From: Saccharopolyspora galaxeae
GTDB taxonomy: Bacteria > Actinomycetota > Actinomycetes > Mycobacteriales > Pseudonocardiaceae
Assembly: GCF_016526145.1 (NCBI RefSeq)
Contig: NZ_JADDUE010000010.1
Coordinates: 186,001-250,000 of the forward strand
Direction of reading: 5' to 3'
Length of the DNA stretch: 64,000 bases
Numbering within the stretch: the stretch's first letter is position 1; every line of letters starts with the position of its first letter. Positions 8,824 through 17,077 of the stretch are shown piece by piece. The notes below the pieces were generated by a model that saw only the letters and a program-made list of their open reading frames with translations, searched no databases and was not told the DNA's origin. A program made the translations under genes and the position numbers.

Positions 8824-9992
8824 TGCGGCCGTTGGACGGCATCACCGTCGTGAGCATCGAGCAGGCGGTGGCCGCGCCGTTCGCCACCCGCCAGCTCGCC
8901 GACCTCGGCGCCCGCGTGATCAAGATCGAGCGGCCGGGCGGCGGGGATTTCGCCCGCCGCTACGACGAATCCGTCGACGGGCAGGCCAGCTACTTCGTGT
9001 GGCTGAACCGGTCGAAGGAGTCGCTGGCGCTGGACCTCAAGGACCAGCGCGGACGCGCGGTGCTGGACGAACTGCTGGCCGAAGCGGACGTGTTCGTGCA
9101 GAACCTCGCTCCCGGCGCGGCCGCGCGGATGGGCCTGGACGCGGAAAGCCTGGACAACGGCAAGCTGATCGTCTGCGACGTCTCCGGGTTCGGCTCCAGC
9201 GGGTCCTGGTCGCAGCGCAAGGCCTACGACCTGCTGGTGCAGTGCCAGACCGGTCTGGTGTCGCTGACCGGCGGGGAGGAACCGGCGAAGGTCGGAGTGT
9301 CCATTGCGGACATTTCGGCGGGGATGTACGCGTACTCCGGGATTCTGAGCGCGCTGTACCTGCGGGCCACGACGGGCGAGGCCCGCTCGGTCGAGGTGTC
9401 GCTGTTCGACTCGCTCGCGGAGTGGGTGAGCCAGCCCGCGCACTTCACCCGGCACACCGGCACCCAGCCCCAGCGCGCCGGGGCCAGCCACCCGACGATC
9501 GCGCCGTACGGGCCGTTCACCGCGGCCGACGGCAAGCAGGTGCTGCTGGCGGTGCAGAACGATCGCGAGTGGGCGGCGCTGTGCGGGCGGTTTCTTGGTG
9601 ACACGGGGTTGACCGGCGACGAACGGTTCGCGACGAACTCCGCGCGGGTCCGGCATCGCGATGAGCTCGACGGCATCATCGCGGACCGGTTCGCCTGCCT
9701 CGACTCCGAAGAAGCCGGCAAGCTGCTCGACGAGATCGGCATCGCCAACGCCGGGCTGAACTCGGTCGCAGAGTTCCTGCAGCACCCGGCGCTGACCGAA
9801 CGCGGCCGCTGGCGCGACATCGGCATCCCCGGCTCGGTCGTGCCCTCGCTGCTGCCACCGGCCATCCTGTCCGGAGTGGACCCGCGCATGGACCCCGTGC
9901 CGGACGTCGGTGACCACAGCGGCACGATCCTCGCCGAACTCGGCCGGAACCAAGAAGAGATCGGCGAACTCCGCGCGCAAGGCGTCATCTGA
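8823..9992 (+). CDS. CaiB/BaiF (family III) CoA-transferase
   Basis: The 389-residue length is typical for family III CoA-transferases. The start MRPLDGITVVSIEQAVAAPF is followed by GARVIKIERPGGGDFAR and LDLKDQRGRAVLDEL, all hallmark blocks. An aspartate in the segment FVQNLAPGAAARMGLD-to-CDVSGFG falls in the expected active-site region. It would activate a free acid by moving CoA from a donor such as succinyl-CoA. The ATG overlaps the PrpD stop (TGATG), and the dehydrogenase starts 13 bases after its own stop. It is the activating step of the inferred acid-degradation operon. Confidence 0.88.
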   Translation: MRPLDGITVVSIEQAVAAPFATRQLADLGARVIKIERPGGGDFARRYDESVDGQASYFVWLNRSKESLALDLKDQRGRAVLDELLAEADVFVQNLAPGAAARMGLDAESLDNGKLIVCDVSGFGSSGSWSQRKAYDLLVQCQTGLVSLTGGEEPAKVGVSIADISAGMYAYSGILSALYLRATTGEARSVEVSLFDSLAEWVSQPAHFTRHTGTQPQRAGASHPTIAPYGPFTAADGKQVLLAVQNDREWAALCGRFLGDTGLTGDERFATNSARVRHRDELDGIIADRFACLDSEEAGKLLDEIGIANAGLNSVAEFLQHPALTERGRWRDIGIPGSVVPSLLPPAILSGVDPRMDPVPDVGDHSGTILAELGRNQEEIGELRAQGVI

Positions 9993-10005
9993 GAGGAAGC
10001 ACCAA

Positions 10006-11172
10006 GTGAGCACTGTGGACATCCTGGACCGCGACGAGCAGCTGATCGTCGAAACCGTGCGCGAGTTCGTGGACAGGGACGTCAAGCCGGTCGTGCAAGA
10101 GCTGGAGCACGCCAACACCTATCCCGAGGCGCTCATCGAGCGGATGAAGGAACTGGGCATCTTCGGCCTCGCCATCCCGGAGGAACACGGCGGCAACCCG
10201 GTGTCCACGCCGTGCTACGTGCTCATCACCGAGGAGCTGGCGCGCGGCTGGATGAGCCTGGCCGGTGCGATGGGCGGGCACACCGTGGTCTCCAAGCTGC
10301 TGCTGCACTTCGGCACAGAAGAGCAGAAAGCCGAGTACCTGCCGAAGATGGCCACCGGTGAGACCCGCGCGGCGATGGCGCTGACCGAGCCCGGCGGCGG
10401 TTCCGATCTTCAGGCCATGACCACCCATGCCCGCCGCGAAGGCGACGAGTACGTGGTCGACGGCGCCAAGACGTGGATCACGAACTCCCGGCGTTCCGGC
10501 CTGATCGCCTTGCTGTGCAAGACCGATCCGGCCGCTGAGCCCGCGCACAGGGGAATCTCCATCCTGCTGGCCGAGCACGGTCCCGGCCTGGAGGTTTCCC
10601 GCGACCTGCCCAAGCTCGGCTACAAGGGCGTGGAGAGCTGCGAACTGTCCTTCGTGGACTACCGCGCTCCGGCGGATGCGCTGCTCGGCGGGGTCGAAGG
10701 AAAAGGCTTCGGGCAGATGATGAAGGGCTTGGAAACCGGCCGCATCCAGGTCGCGTCGCGGGCGCTCGGCGTCGGCCGGGCCGCGCTCGAGGACGCGCTG
10801 CACTACGCGCAGGAACGGGAAAGCTTCGGCAAACCCATCTGGAAGCACCAGTCCGTCGGCAACATGCTGGCCGACATGGCCACCAAACTCACCGCGGCGA
10901 GGCAGCTCACGCTGCACGCGGCCCGCGAGTCCGATGCGGACCGCCGGGTCGACATGGAAGCCGGGATGGCCAAGCTCTACGCCTCGGAGGCGGCGATGGA
11001 GATCGCCCTGAACGCGGTGCGGGTGCACGGCGGCTACGGCTACTCCACCGAGTTCGACGTGGAGCGCTACTTCCGCGACGCACCGCTGATGATCGTCGGC
11101 GAAGGCACCAACGAGATCCAGCGCAACGTGATCGCCTCCCAACTGGTCTCCCGCGGCGGCCTGGACGCCTGA
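10006..11172 (+). CDS. Acyl-CoA dehydrogenase
   Basis: A 388-residue FAD enzyme of the acyl-CoA dehydrogenase family. It has the N-terminal helical domain, the substrate/flavin strip AMALTEPGGGSDLQ, and WITNSRRSG. The C-terminal VHGGYGYSTEFDVERYFRD and VGEGTNEIQR carry the usual base glutamate. It introduces a 2,3-double bond in an acyl-CoA, with electrons passing to ETF. The GTG at 10006 was chosen for GAGAGGAAG at 9991-9999. As third gene of the operon it would act after the CaiB transferase, with the hydratase across the promoter acting on the enoyl product. Confidence 0.93.
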   Translation: MSTVDILDRDEQLIVETVREFVDRDVKPVVQELEHANTYPEALIERMKELGIFGLAIPEEHGGNPVSTPCYVLITEELARGWMSLAGAMGGHTVVSKLLLHFGTEEQKAEYLPKMATGETRAAMALTEPGGGSDLQAMTTHARREGDEYVVDGAKTWITNSRRSGLIALLCKTDPAAEPAHRGISILLAEHGPGLEVSRDLPKLGYKGVESCELSFVDYRAPADALLGGVEGKGFGQMMKGLETGRIQVASRALGVGRAALEDALHYAQERESFGKPIWKHQSVGNMLADMATKLTAARQLTLHAARESDADRRVDMEAGMAKLYASEAAMEIALNAVRVHGGYGYSTEFDVERYFRDAPLMIVGEGTNEIQRNVIASQLVSRGGLDA

Positions 11173-11245
11173 ACGCTCGCCGTCCCGGACCCCGCCCGCC
11201 GGGCGTCGGCTACGGTCGGGACCTCAGCGGAAATGAGGTGCGGAC

Positions 11246-11986
11246 GTGGGTGAGGCCAAGCAGAGCGCCTACGCGAAGCTCGCGCGAGAGCTTCGCGCGG
11301 CGATCCTGCGCCACGACTACCCGGACGGCGTGCGGCTGCCCACCGAGGCCGAGCTCGCCGAGAACCACCGGGTCAGCAGGCAGACCGTGCGCCGCGCCTT
11401 CCAGGACCTGGTCTCGGAAGGGATGGTGTACCGGGTTCCGGGGCGGGGCACCTTCGCCGCTCCGCGCGAAGAGCAGTACCTGCGCCAGTTCGGGTCGGTC
11501 GACGACCTCATGGGACTGTCGATCGACACCACGATGGAACTCGTCGCACCGCTGCGCAAAGAAGTCGCGCTGGACGCAGCGGGCAGGCTCCAGCTGCACA
11601 CCGACCGGGTGCACACCCTCGCGTTCCTGCGGCTGCACGAGAACATCCCGTTCTGCCTGTCCACCGTCTACCTGCCGCCTGCGGTGGGCAGGCTGCTGGC
11701 GGACGTGCCGGAGCTGACCGAGGTGGGCGCGCGCAGCCGGTTCACCATCATCGGGCTGCTGGACGAGCGGATGAGCGATCCCATCGCGGAGGCCGAGCAG
11801 AGCATCACCGTCGGGCAGGCGTCCGCGGGCGCGGCGGAGCACCTCGGCTGCGAACCGGACCGCTCGCTGCTGCGCATCGACCGGATCTACCAGTCCACCG
11901 CAGGCCAGCCGGTGGAGCTGGCGGTGAGCTACTTCCTGCCGGAGCACTACTCGTACCGGGTGCGGTTGCGTCGCACGCTGCGCTGA
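11246..11986 (+). CDS. GntR/UTRA transcriptional regulator
   Basis: The 246-residue protein has an N-terminal winged helix-turn-helix with LPTEAELAENHRVSRQTVRRAF, and VYRVPGRGTFA as the wing. A C-terminal UTRA (HutC-type) ligand domain follows. The GTG start has GAGGTG five bases upstream (11235-11240). It follows the acyl-CoA dehydrogenase by 73 bases in the same direction and is the obvious local regulator of the acid cluster. The repeated GCCGTACAAA boxes in the divergent promoter region are candidate operators. The inducer is probably the imported acid or its CoA ester. Confidence 0.85.
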   Translation: MGEAKQSAYAKLARELRAAILRHDYPDGVRLPTEAELAENHRVSRQTVRRAFQDLVSEGMVYRVPGRGTFAAPREEQYLRQFGSVDDLMGLSIDTTMELVAPLRKEVALDAAGRLQLHTDRVHTLAFLRLHENIPFCLSTVYLPPAVGRLLADVPELTEVGARSRFTIIGLLDERMSDPIAEAEQSITVGQASAGAAEHLGCEPDRSLLRIDRIYQSTAGQPVELAVSYFLPEHYSYRVRLRRTLR

Positions 11987-12008
11987 ACCGGGCGTTACCC
12001 TGGCGCCC

Positions 12009-12326
12009 ATGGCTGATCACGTGCAGGTCGTGACGACGACGGACTCCGAGCAGGCCGCTGCCGAGCTGGCCCGCAGCATCGTGGACGCCCGCGTGGGGGC
12101 GTGCGTGCAGGTCGCGCAGATCCGCAGCTTCTACCGCTGGGACGACGCGGTGCAGGACGACCCGGAGTGGCAGCTGCAGGTCAAGACCTCCGCGGAACGG
12201 CTGGAGGCGCTGATCGAGCACATCCGGGCGAACCACTCCTACGACGTGCCGGAGGTCATCGCCACGCCGATCATCGGCGGCAACCGCGGTTACCTGACCT
12301 GGGTGGAGTCGGAAACCATGCAGTGA
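12009..12326 (+). CDS. cutA: CutA divalent-cation tolerance protein
   Basis: A complete 105-residue CutA1. It shows VQVVTTTDSEQAAAELA, GACVQVAQIRSFYRWDDAVQ, the helix of KTSAERLEALIEHI and the late motif HSYDVPEVIATPI, ending with YLTWVESET. CutA forms very stable trimers with a ferredoxin-like fold; its role in copper tolerance is debated. It lies 22 bases after the GntR gene and 56 before marR. No strong ribosome binding site is visible, so it may be translated on a near-leaderless message. Confidence 0.95.
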   Translation: MADHVQVVTTTDSEQAAAELARSIVDARVGACVQVAQIRSFYRWDDAVQDDPEWQLQVKTSAERLEALIEHIRANHSYDVPEVIATPIIGGNRGYLTWVESETMQ

Positions 12327-12382
12327 GCCGGAAATCGGCGAGGTCCTGCGGGCGCCTCGGCGCGGGGTGACATCATGGCGCG

Positions 12383-12868
12383 GTGAGCAGCCATGCAGAG
12401 CAGCCCGGCACCGAGCTCGACTCCGCCGCCTCGCCGACACCGCTGACGCTGTACCTGGTCAAACGCCTGGAGCTGGTGATCCGGGCACTGATGGACGATG
12501 TGCTGCGCCCGCTCGGGCTCACCACGTTGCAGTACACGGCGCTGACCGTGCTGGAGTCCAAGGGCGCGTTGTCGTCGGCGCAACTGGCCCGCCGTTCTTT
12601 CCTGCGGCCGCAGACGATGCACGAAATGGTGCTGGCGCTGGAGAAGCGCGGGCTGATCGCGCGCAGGCCGGACGAGAACAACCGGCGCGTGCTGCTGGCC
12701 ACGCTCACCGACGACGGGCGCGAGCTGCTGACTCGCTGCGCGCCCGCCGTGCTGGAGCTGGAGAACGAACTGCTGGCCGGATTGGACCAGCGCCAGCGCG
12801 ACGAGTTCCGCGAGACGCTGCGGCACGGCGTGGACACGCTCGGCGCGCTGTCCGAGGCCCGCCGCTGA
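12383..12868 (+). CDS. MarR family regulator, probably of hydroxycinnamate degradation
   Basis: A 161-residue MarR protein with a winged helix. LTTLQYTALTVLESKG leads to SSAQLARRSFLRPQTMHEMV as recognition region and KRGLIARRPDENNRRVLLATLT as wing. It converges with the fcs gene, whose stop lies 174 bases away. In other bacteria MarR proteins next to ferulate/p-coumarate genes (CouR/FerC type) repress them and are released by hydroxycinnamoyl-CoA. Such a role here is inferred from position only. The GTG at 12383 is the first in-frame start that gives normal family length. Confidence 0.85.
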   Translation: MSSHAEQPGTELDSAASPTPLTLYLVKRLELVIRALMDDVLRPLGLTTLQYTALTVLESKGALSSAQLARRSFLRPQTMHEMVLALEKRGLIARRPDENNRRVLLATLTDDGRELLTRCAPAVLELENELLAGLDQRQRDEFRETLRHGVDTLGALSEARR

Positions 12869-12894
12869 GCCGCGCTCAACTGCTCGGAAGTTTC

Positions 12895-12945
12895 GAGTGA
12901 ACGGCCTGTTGGTCCGACTAGATTGGGCGAACGGTCCGTTCACTC
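12895..12945. repeat. 51-bp intergenic palindromic element, copy 2
   Basis: Same size and outline as the copies at 7415 and 58223: begins GAGTGAACGGCC, ends GTCCGTTCACTC, with ACTAGATTGG in the centre. It sits between two convergent genes (marR and fcs), a position where it could also act as a bidirectional terminator hairpin. Confidence 0.8.
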
Positions 12946-13041
12946 TGGGAGAAACGGCTCGGGCGTGCCGCGGAGATTGGCGCCCGACAGGCGCGTGAAT
13001 CGCCGGATCGGCGCAACGCGACCGATGAGGGCGCTGCGGGG

Positions 13042-14535
13042 TCAGTCGCCGAAGCGGTCGCGCACCTCGGACTTGCTGATCTTGCCGGAGCCGGTGCGGG
13101 GCAACGCCTCGGCGAACCGCACCGACTTCGGCACCTTGTAGCCGGCCAGCCGCCCGCGCAGGTGCGCCAGCAGCGCCGTGGCGTCGAAGTCCGCGCCCGG
13201 TGCGCGAACCACCACGGCGCGCACGGCTTCGCCCCACTTCTCGTCCGGAACACCGATCACCGCGCAGGATTCCACGCCGGGAAAATCGTGGACCTCGTTC
13301 TCCACCTCGGCCGGGTAGATGTTCTCCCCGCCGGAAATGATCAGGTCTTTGATGCGGTCGACGATGTAGACGTAACCGTCCTCGTCGACCTCGGCGACAT
13401 CGCCGGAGTGGAATTCGCCGTCGCGCAACGCGATCGCGGTCTCTTCCGGCCGGTTCCAGTAGCCGCGCATCACGTTCGGCCCGCTGACCACCACTTCACC
13501 GCGCTCACCGGGCGCCACGTCGCGTCCGGCGGCGTCGACGACGCGGACGCCGGTGAAGAACGACGGCACCCCGGCTGATCCGATCTTGCTGGTGGTGTGC
13601 TCGCGGTCCAGGAACAGCGCGCCCGGCGCCGCCTCGGTCATGCCGTAGCCCTGCGAGAAGCTCAAACCCCTTGCGAGGTAACGCTGAATCGTCGCGGTCG
13701 GCACCGGCGCACCGCCGCACAGTAGATGCCGCAGACTCGACAGGTCGGTCCCGGCCCATTCCTCGTGCGCCGCAAGGGCGTCGTACATCGCGGGCACGCC
13801 GAACATCAGCGTCACGCGGTCCCGCTCGATCGCCTCGAGCACCGCACCGGCGTCGAACGACGGGTGCAGCAGCACTTCGCCGCCTTTGAGCAGCGTCGGG
13901 AGGCAGACCATGCCCAGCGCGGCCGCGTGGAACAGCGGCGCGACGATCAGCGTGCGCTCGTCGGCGGTCAGGTCGTTCTCGACCAGCACGTTGTAGCTGT
14001 TCCAGGTCAGGTTTCCGTGCGTGAGCACCACACCCTTGGGGCGGCCGGTGCTGCCCGAGGTGTACATGATCAAACAGGGATCGTCGAGCGTGACCGGAAG
14101 GTCCGGCGGCTCGGCCGCGTCCGCGGACGGCGTCGGCTCGTCGACCGGCATCGTGCGCAGCCGCTCGATGCCGAGCTGGGCCGCGGTTTCGGCTCGATCG
14201 GCGGTGTGGATCAGCGCCGAACAACCGGAATCCCGCACCACGTGGTCCACTTCGGACGCCGTGAAGCGGGAATTCACCGGCACGAACACCGCGCCGAGCC
14301 GTCCGCAAGCGAACAACGTCGTCAGGAAGGCCGGATGGTTCGGGCCGAGGAAGGCCACCCGATCGCCGCTGCGCACACCTTGTTCGTGCAACCCGCGCGC
14401 GAGGTCGGCCACGCGTGCAGCGAACTCGGCATAGGTCAGGCGGAGATCACCGTAGCGGACGGCGATCCGGTGCGGAGTCATCCGAGCCCGCCGCGCGGGC
14501 CAGGAGCCGAGCCCTTGGTTGCGCAACCGCCTCAC
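13042..14535 (-). CDS. fcs: Feruloyl-CoA synthetase (ANL acyl-CoA ligase)
   Basis: A 497-residue adenylate-forming ligase. The N-terminus NQGLGSWPARRARMTPHR and the block VAFLGPNHPAFLTTLFACG resemble the actinobacterial feruloyl-CoA synthetases as I remember them. The ATP loop is MYTSGSTGRPKGV, followed by SQGYGMTE, the hinge YIVDRIKDLIISGGENIYP and the C-terminal lysine in RTGSGKISK. It activates ferulate, p-coumarate or caffeate with ATP and CoA in the cytoplasm. It lies 64 bases downstream of the hydratase-lyase gene, in the same direction. A GTG at 14535 is used; a shorter start at the internal ATG (RARM) would remove conserved residues. Confidence 0.82.
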   Translation of the reverse strand: MRRLRNQGLGSWPARRARMTPHRIAVRYGDLRLTYAEFAARVADLARGLHEQGVRSGDRVAFLGPNHPAFLTTLFACGRLGAVFVPVNSRFTASEVDHVVRDSGCSALIHTADRAETAAQLGIERLRTMPVDEPTPSADAAEPPDLPVTLDDPCLIMYTSGSTGRPKGVVLTHGNLTWNSYNVLVENDLTADERTLIVAPLFHAAALGMVCLPTLLKGGEVLLHPSFDAGAVLEAIERDRVTLMFGVPAMYDALAAHEEWAGTDLSSLRHLLCGGAPVPTATIQRYLARGLSFSQGYGMTEAAPGALFLDREHTTSKIGSAGVPSFFTGVRVVDAAGRDVAPGERGEVVVSGPNVMRGYWNRPEETAIALRDGEFHSGDVAEVDEDGYVYIVDRIKDLIISGGENIYPAEVENEVHDFPGVESCAVIGVPDEKWGEAVRAVVVRAPGADFDATALLAHLRGRLAGYKVPKSVRFAEALPRTGSGKISKSEVRDRFGD

Positions 14536-14599
14536 CTTCCGCCGAGTATCCTGAGTGGACGGTGGCCCCGCGGGTCCGGGCGCGCAGGGCGCCGCCGAG

Positions 14600-15439
14600 T
14601 CACTGCTGCGGGTCGAAAGAACTCAGACCCGGACGGTAGCTCTTGTCGTCCAGGAACTGCGACATGCCTTTGGCGCGGGCGCCTGCGCCGTCGGCGAACT
14701 GCGACTGGTCCAGTTTGGCGTAGAGGTAGTCCTCCGCCTGCTCCCACGGCATTTCGGCGCCGACCTTGAACCCGACCTTCGCCGCGTGCAGCACCACCTG
14801 GTTCATCCCGGCGAGCTTCAGCGCCAGCTCGCGGGTGCGCTCGCGCAGCCGCCCGGCCGGGACCGCCTCGTTGACCAGGCGCATCCGGGACGCCTCGCGT
14901 CCGTCGAAGGTTTCGCCGGTCATGATGTGGTACAGCGCGTCCCGCTGGCTGACGGTGGCGGCCAGCGCGCGGCTGACCACTCCGCCCGGCGGGATTCCCC
15001 AGTTCACCTCGGAAAGCCCGAACGTCGCGGCCTCGTCGGCGATCGCGAGGTCGCAGGCCACCAGCGGGGTGAACGCGCCGCCGAAGCACCAGCCGTTGAC
15101 CATCGCGATGGTCGGTTTCGCCCAGTGCGCCAGGCGTTTCCACTGCCATTCCGCGCTGGCCCTGCGCACCCGCGCCTGCACCGCGACGCTGCCGGTCTCG
15201 TCGACCTCGCGGAAGTACTCCTTGAGGTCCATGCCCGCGGAGAACGACTCGCCGGCGCCGGTCAGCACGAGCACCTTGCAGCGCTCGTCGCCTTCCAGGG
15301 CGTCGAGCACGCGGATCATCTCGTCGTTGAGCGCCGGGTTCATCGCGTTGCGCTTGTCCGGGCGGTTCAGCGAGACCCAGGCGATCCCCTCGTCGAACTC
15401 GACCAGGACCGACTCGCCCCACGGCTGTTGCTCGTCCAC
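14600..15439 (-). CDS. ech: p-Hydroxycinnamoyl-CoA hydratase/lyase (feruloyl-CoA to vanillin)
   Basis: A 279-residue crotonase-fold enzyme that resembles the HCHL/Ech subgroup rather than general enoyl-CoA hydratases. Diagnostic blocks are SLNRPDKRNAMNP, GAGESFSAGMDLKEYFREVD, VNGWCFGGAFTPLVACDLA, FGLSEVNWGIPPGG and EDYLYAKLDQSQF. The glutamate in LSEVNWG (about 144) and tyrosine in DYLYAK correspond to catalytic residues of Pseudomonas HCHL. The serine of the FSPL motif is threonine here (FTPL, about 124). It hydrates feruloyl-CoA and splits off acetyl-CoA, giving vanillin. The GTG at 15439 is favoured by GAGGTGG eight bases upstream; GTG 15451 is possible. Confidence 0.88.
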   Translation of the reverse strand: MDEQQPWGESVLVEFDEGIAWVSLNRPDKRNAMNPALNDEMIRVLDALEGDERCKVLVLTGAGESFSAGMDLKEYFREVDETGSVAVQARVRRASAEWQWKRLAHWAKPTIAMVNGWCFGGAFTPLVACDLAIADEAATFGLSEVNWGIPPGGVVSRALAATVSQRDALYHIMTGETFDGREASRMRLVNEAVPAGRLRERTRELALKLAGMNQVVLHAAKVGFKVGAEMPWEQAEDYLYAKLDQSQFADGAGARAKGMSQFLDDKSYRPGLSSFDPQQ

Positions 15440-15519
15440 CGGTGCCGCCACCTCAATTCGATCAGGGTTCCTGATGGCAGAGTGCCAAGGTGGGGGCGCA
15501 CGGTCAACCCGGGGGAGGT

Positions 15520-15726
15520 TCAGATGTAGCGCTCGTCGCTGGCGCGCGGGCGGTTGCGGTAGCGGATCCACCGGCCGAGCACGGCGAGGACCAGGGCGAT
15601 CGCGAGCAGCACCATCGCCACTATGAACAGGACGCCCATCGGTCCCGAACTCGCGCCGAGCGGTGCGGCCTGGGTGAGCGGCTGCGCGGTCTCGAGCGGA
15701 AGGTGCCACGGCATGATGTCGATCAT
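15520..15726 (-). CDS. Small single-pass membrane protein
   Basis: A 68-residue open frame with one strong membrane helix (MGVLFIVAMVLLAIALVLAV) followed by a basic, tyrosine-containing cytoplasmic tail (RWIRYRNRPRASDERYI). The positive-inside tail makes it look like a real membrane peptide, but I do not recognise a family. No clear ribosome binding site precedes the ATG at 15726, and an internal ATG just before the helix is an alternative. It lies 81 bases upstream of the hydratase-lyase start, on the same strand. Confidence 0.45.
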   Translation of the reverse strand: MIDIMPWHLPLETAQPLTQAAPLGASSGPMGVLFIVAMVLLAIALVLAVLGRWIRYRNRPRASDERYI

Positions 15727-15936
15727 GCACTAGGAGCTGTTCAGGGCTCGGTTCGGGTGGCTGAGTCCCCGGGCGCCCGCAAGCAAGCAGAACCCAGCCC
15801 TCCGGGGCGGGCCGCTTGCCGGTTCGGATCCGGTGGGCAGCGCGGCGCGGATCCGCTCCGGGTAGTAGTCGCTGCGGCGTTCGCAGGAATTTCCGCGGCG
15901 AACGGCTGGATCCAGGTGTGCAAGGCGTCCGGTCCG

Positions 15937-15965
15937 TTGACGGTCCCGCTGTTATCGCTAACACT
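15937..15965 (+). promoter_or_regulatory. LacI-gene promoter with overlapping LacI-type operator
   Basis: TTGACG (15937-15942), a 17-base spacer and AACACT (15960-15965) form a sigma-70-like promoter. The dyad TGTTATCGCTAACA (15950-15963) overlaps the -10 element. A 14-base palindrome around a central CG is the classic LacI-family operator form. The start codon of the LacI gene is 31 bases after the dyad, so autoregulation of the whole operon is likely. Confidence 0.6.
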
Positions 15966-15993
15966 GCACTGCTACGCGACGAGGGGAGTCGAT

Positions 15994-17022
15994 GTGGTGC
16001 AGCGATCCGGAGGTCCCGCCCGCCGGTCCGGCCACCAGCCGGTGCTGCACGACGTCGCCGAACTCGCCGGCGTCTCGCAGATGACGGTTTCGCGCGTGCT
16101 CAACGACACCGGCCCGGTCAAGCCCGATACCCGCAAGCGGGTGCTGGAAAGCGTGCAGCAGCTCGGGTATCGCCCGAACGCGCTCGCGCGGGGACTGGCC
16201 ACCGGCCGCTCCCGCACGTTGGGGGTGGTGGCCCTGGACTCCGTGTTGCACGGACCGGCCAGCACGCTGCTGGGTGTGGAGAACGCCGCGCGCGAGGCCG
16301 GTTACGGGGTTTCGATCTCCAGCGTCAGCGATCCGGAGGACTCCGGCCGGGCCATCGATGTCCTTCGTGGACAGTGCGTGGCGGGGATCGTGGTGATCGC
16401 CCCGCACGTGCGGACCGCTCAGGCGCTGGCGGATGTTCCCGGTGATGTTCCGGTGGTCGCGGTCGCCGACACCGACCAGGCGCCGGTCCCGGTGGTCGCG
16501 GTGGATCAGCGCAGCGGAGCGCGGCTCGCGACCGAGCACCTCCTCGCGCTGGGACACCGCCCGGTCTGGCACGTCGCGGGCCCGGAAGGGTGGCTGGAAA
16601 CCGAGGCTCGCGAGCAGTCCTGGCGTGACGCGCTGCGCGTGCGTGGAGTGCCGGAACCGCCGGTGCTGCGCGGAGACTGGAGCCCGCGCTCCGGTTACGA
16701 AGCTGGGCGGGAACTGGTCGCGCACGGCGGGGTCGACGCGGTGTTCGTCGCCAACGACCAGATGGCTCTGGGAGTTCTGCGCGCGATGGCCGAGGCGGGG
16801 CTTTCGGTTCCGCACGACGTGCGGGTGGTCGGGTTCGACGACGTTCCGGAAGCGGCCTACTTCTGCCCGCCGTTGACCACGGTGCGGCAGGATTTCCTCG
16901 CACTCGGGCGGAAAACCTTCGAGCAGATGTTGCTGCGGATGGAAGGCGGCCGGCCGGTGCGGCGTTCGATCGTGCCCGCCGAGCTGATCGTGCGCGACAG
17001 CACCGGACCCGGGAGGTGTTGA
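15994..17022 (+). CDS. LacI family transcriptional regulator
   Basis: A 342-residue LacI/GalR repressor. The helix-turn-helix is VLHDVAELAGVSQMTVSRVLN with the hinge YRPNALARGLATGRSRTLGVV, and a periplasmic-binding-like sugar domain follows, including VFVANDQMALGVLRAM and VVGFDDVPEA. The GTG at 15994 has GAGGGGAG five bases upstream. It is the first gene of the run leading into a sodium symporter, zinc dehydrogenase and lactonase. The LacI-type dyad in its promoter suggests it controls this run and is released by the imported sugar or sugar acid. Confidence 0.92.
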   Translation: MVQRSGGPARRSGHQPVLHDVAELAGVSQMTVSRVLNDTGPVKPDTRKRVLESVQQLGYRPNALARGLATGRSRTLGVVALDSVLHGPASTLLGVENAAREAGYGVSISSVSDPEDSGRAIDVLRGQCVAGIVVIAPHVRTAQALADVPGDVPVVAVADTDQAPVPVVAVDQRSGARLATEHLLALGHRPVWHVAGPEGWLETEAREQSWRDALRVRGVPEPPVLRGDWSPRSGYEAGRELVAHGGVDAVFVANDQMALGVLRAMAEAGLSVPHDVRVVGFDDVPEAAYFCPPLTTVRQDFLALGRKTFEQMLLRMEGGRPVRRSIVPAELIVRDSTGPGRC

Positions 17023-17077
17023 GCGGCACCGGATCCGCCAGGGGACAGACTTCGTCAACGACGCCGAGGGAAAACCG

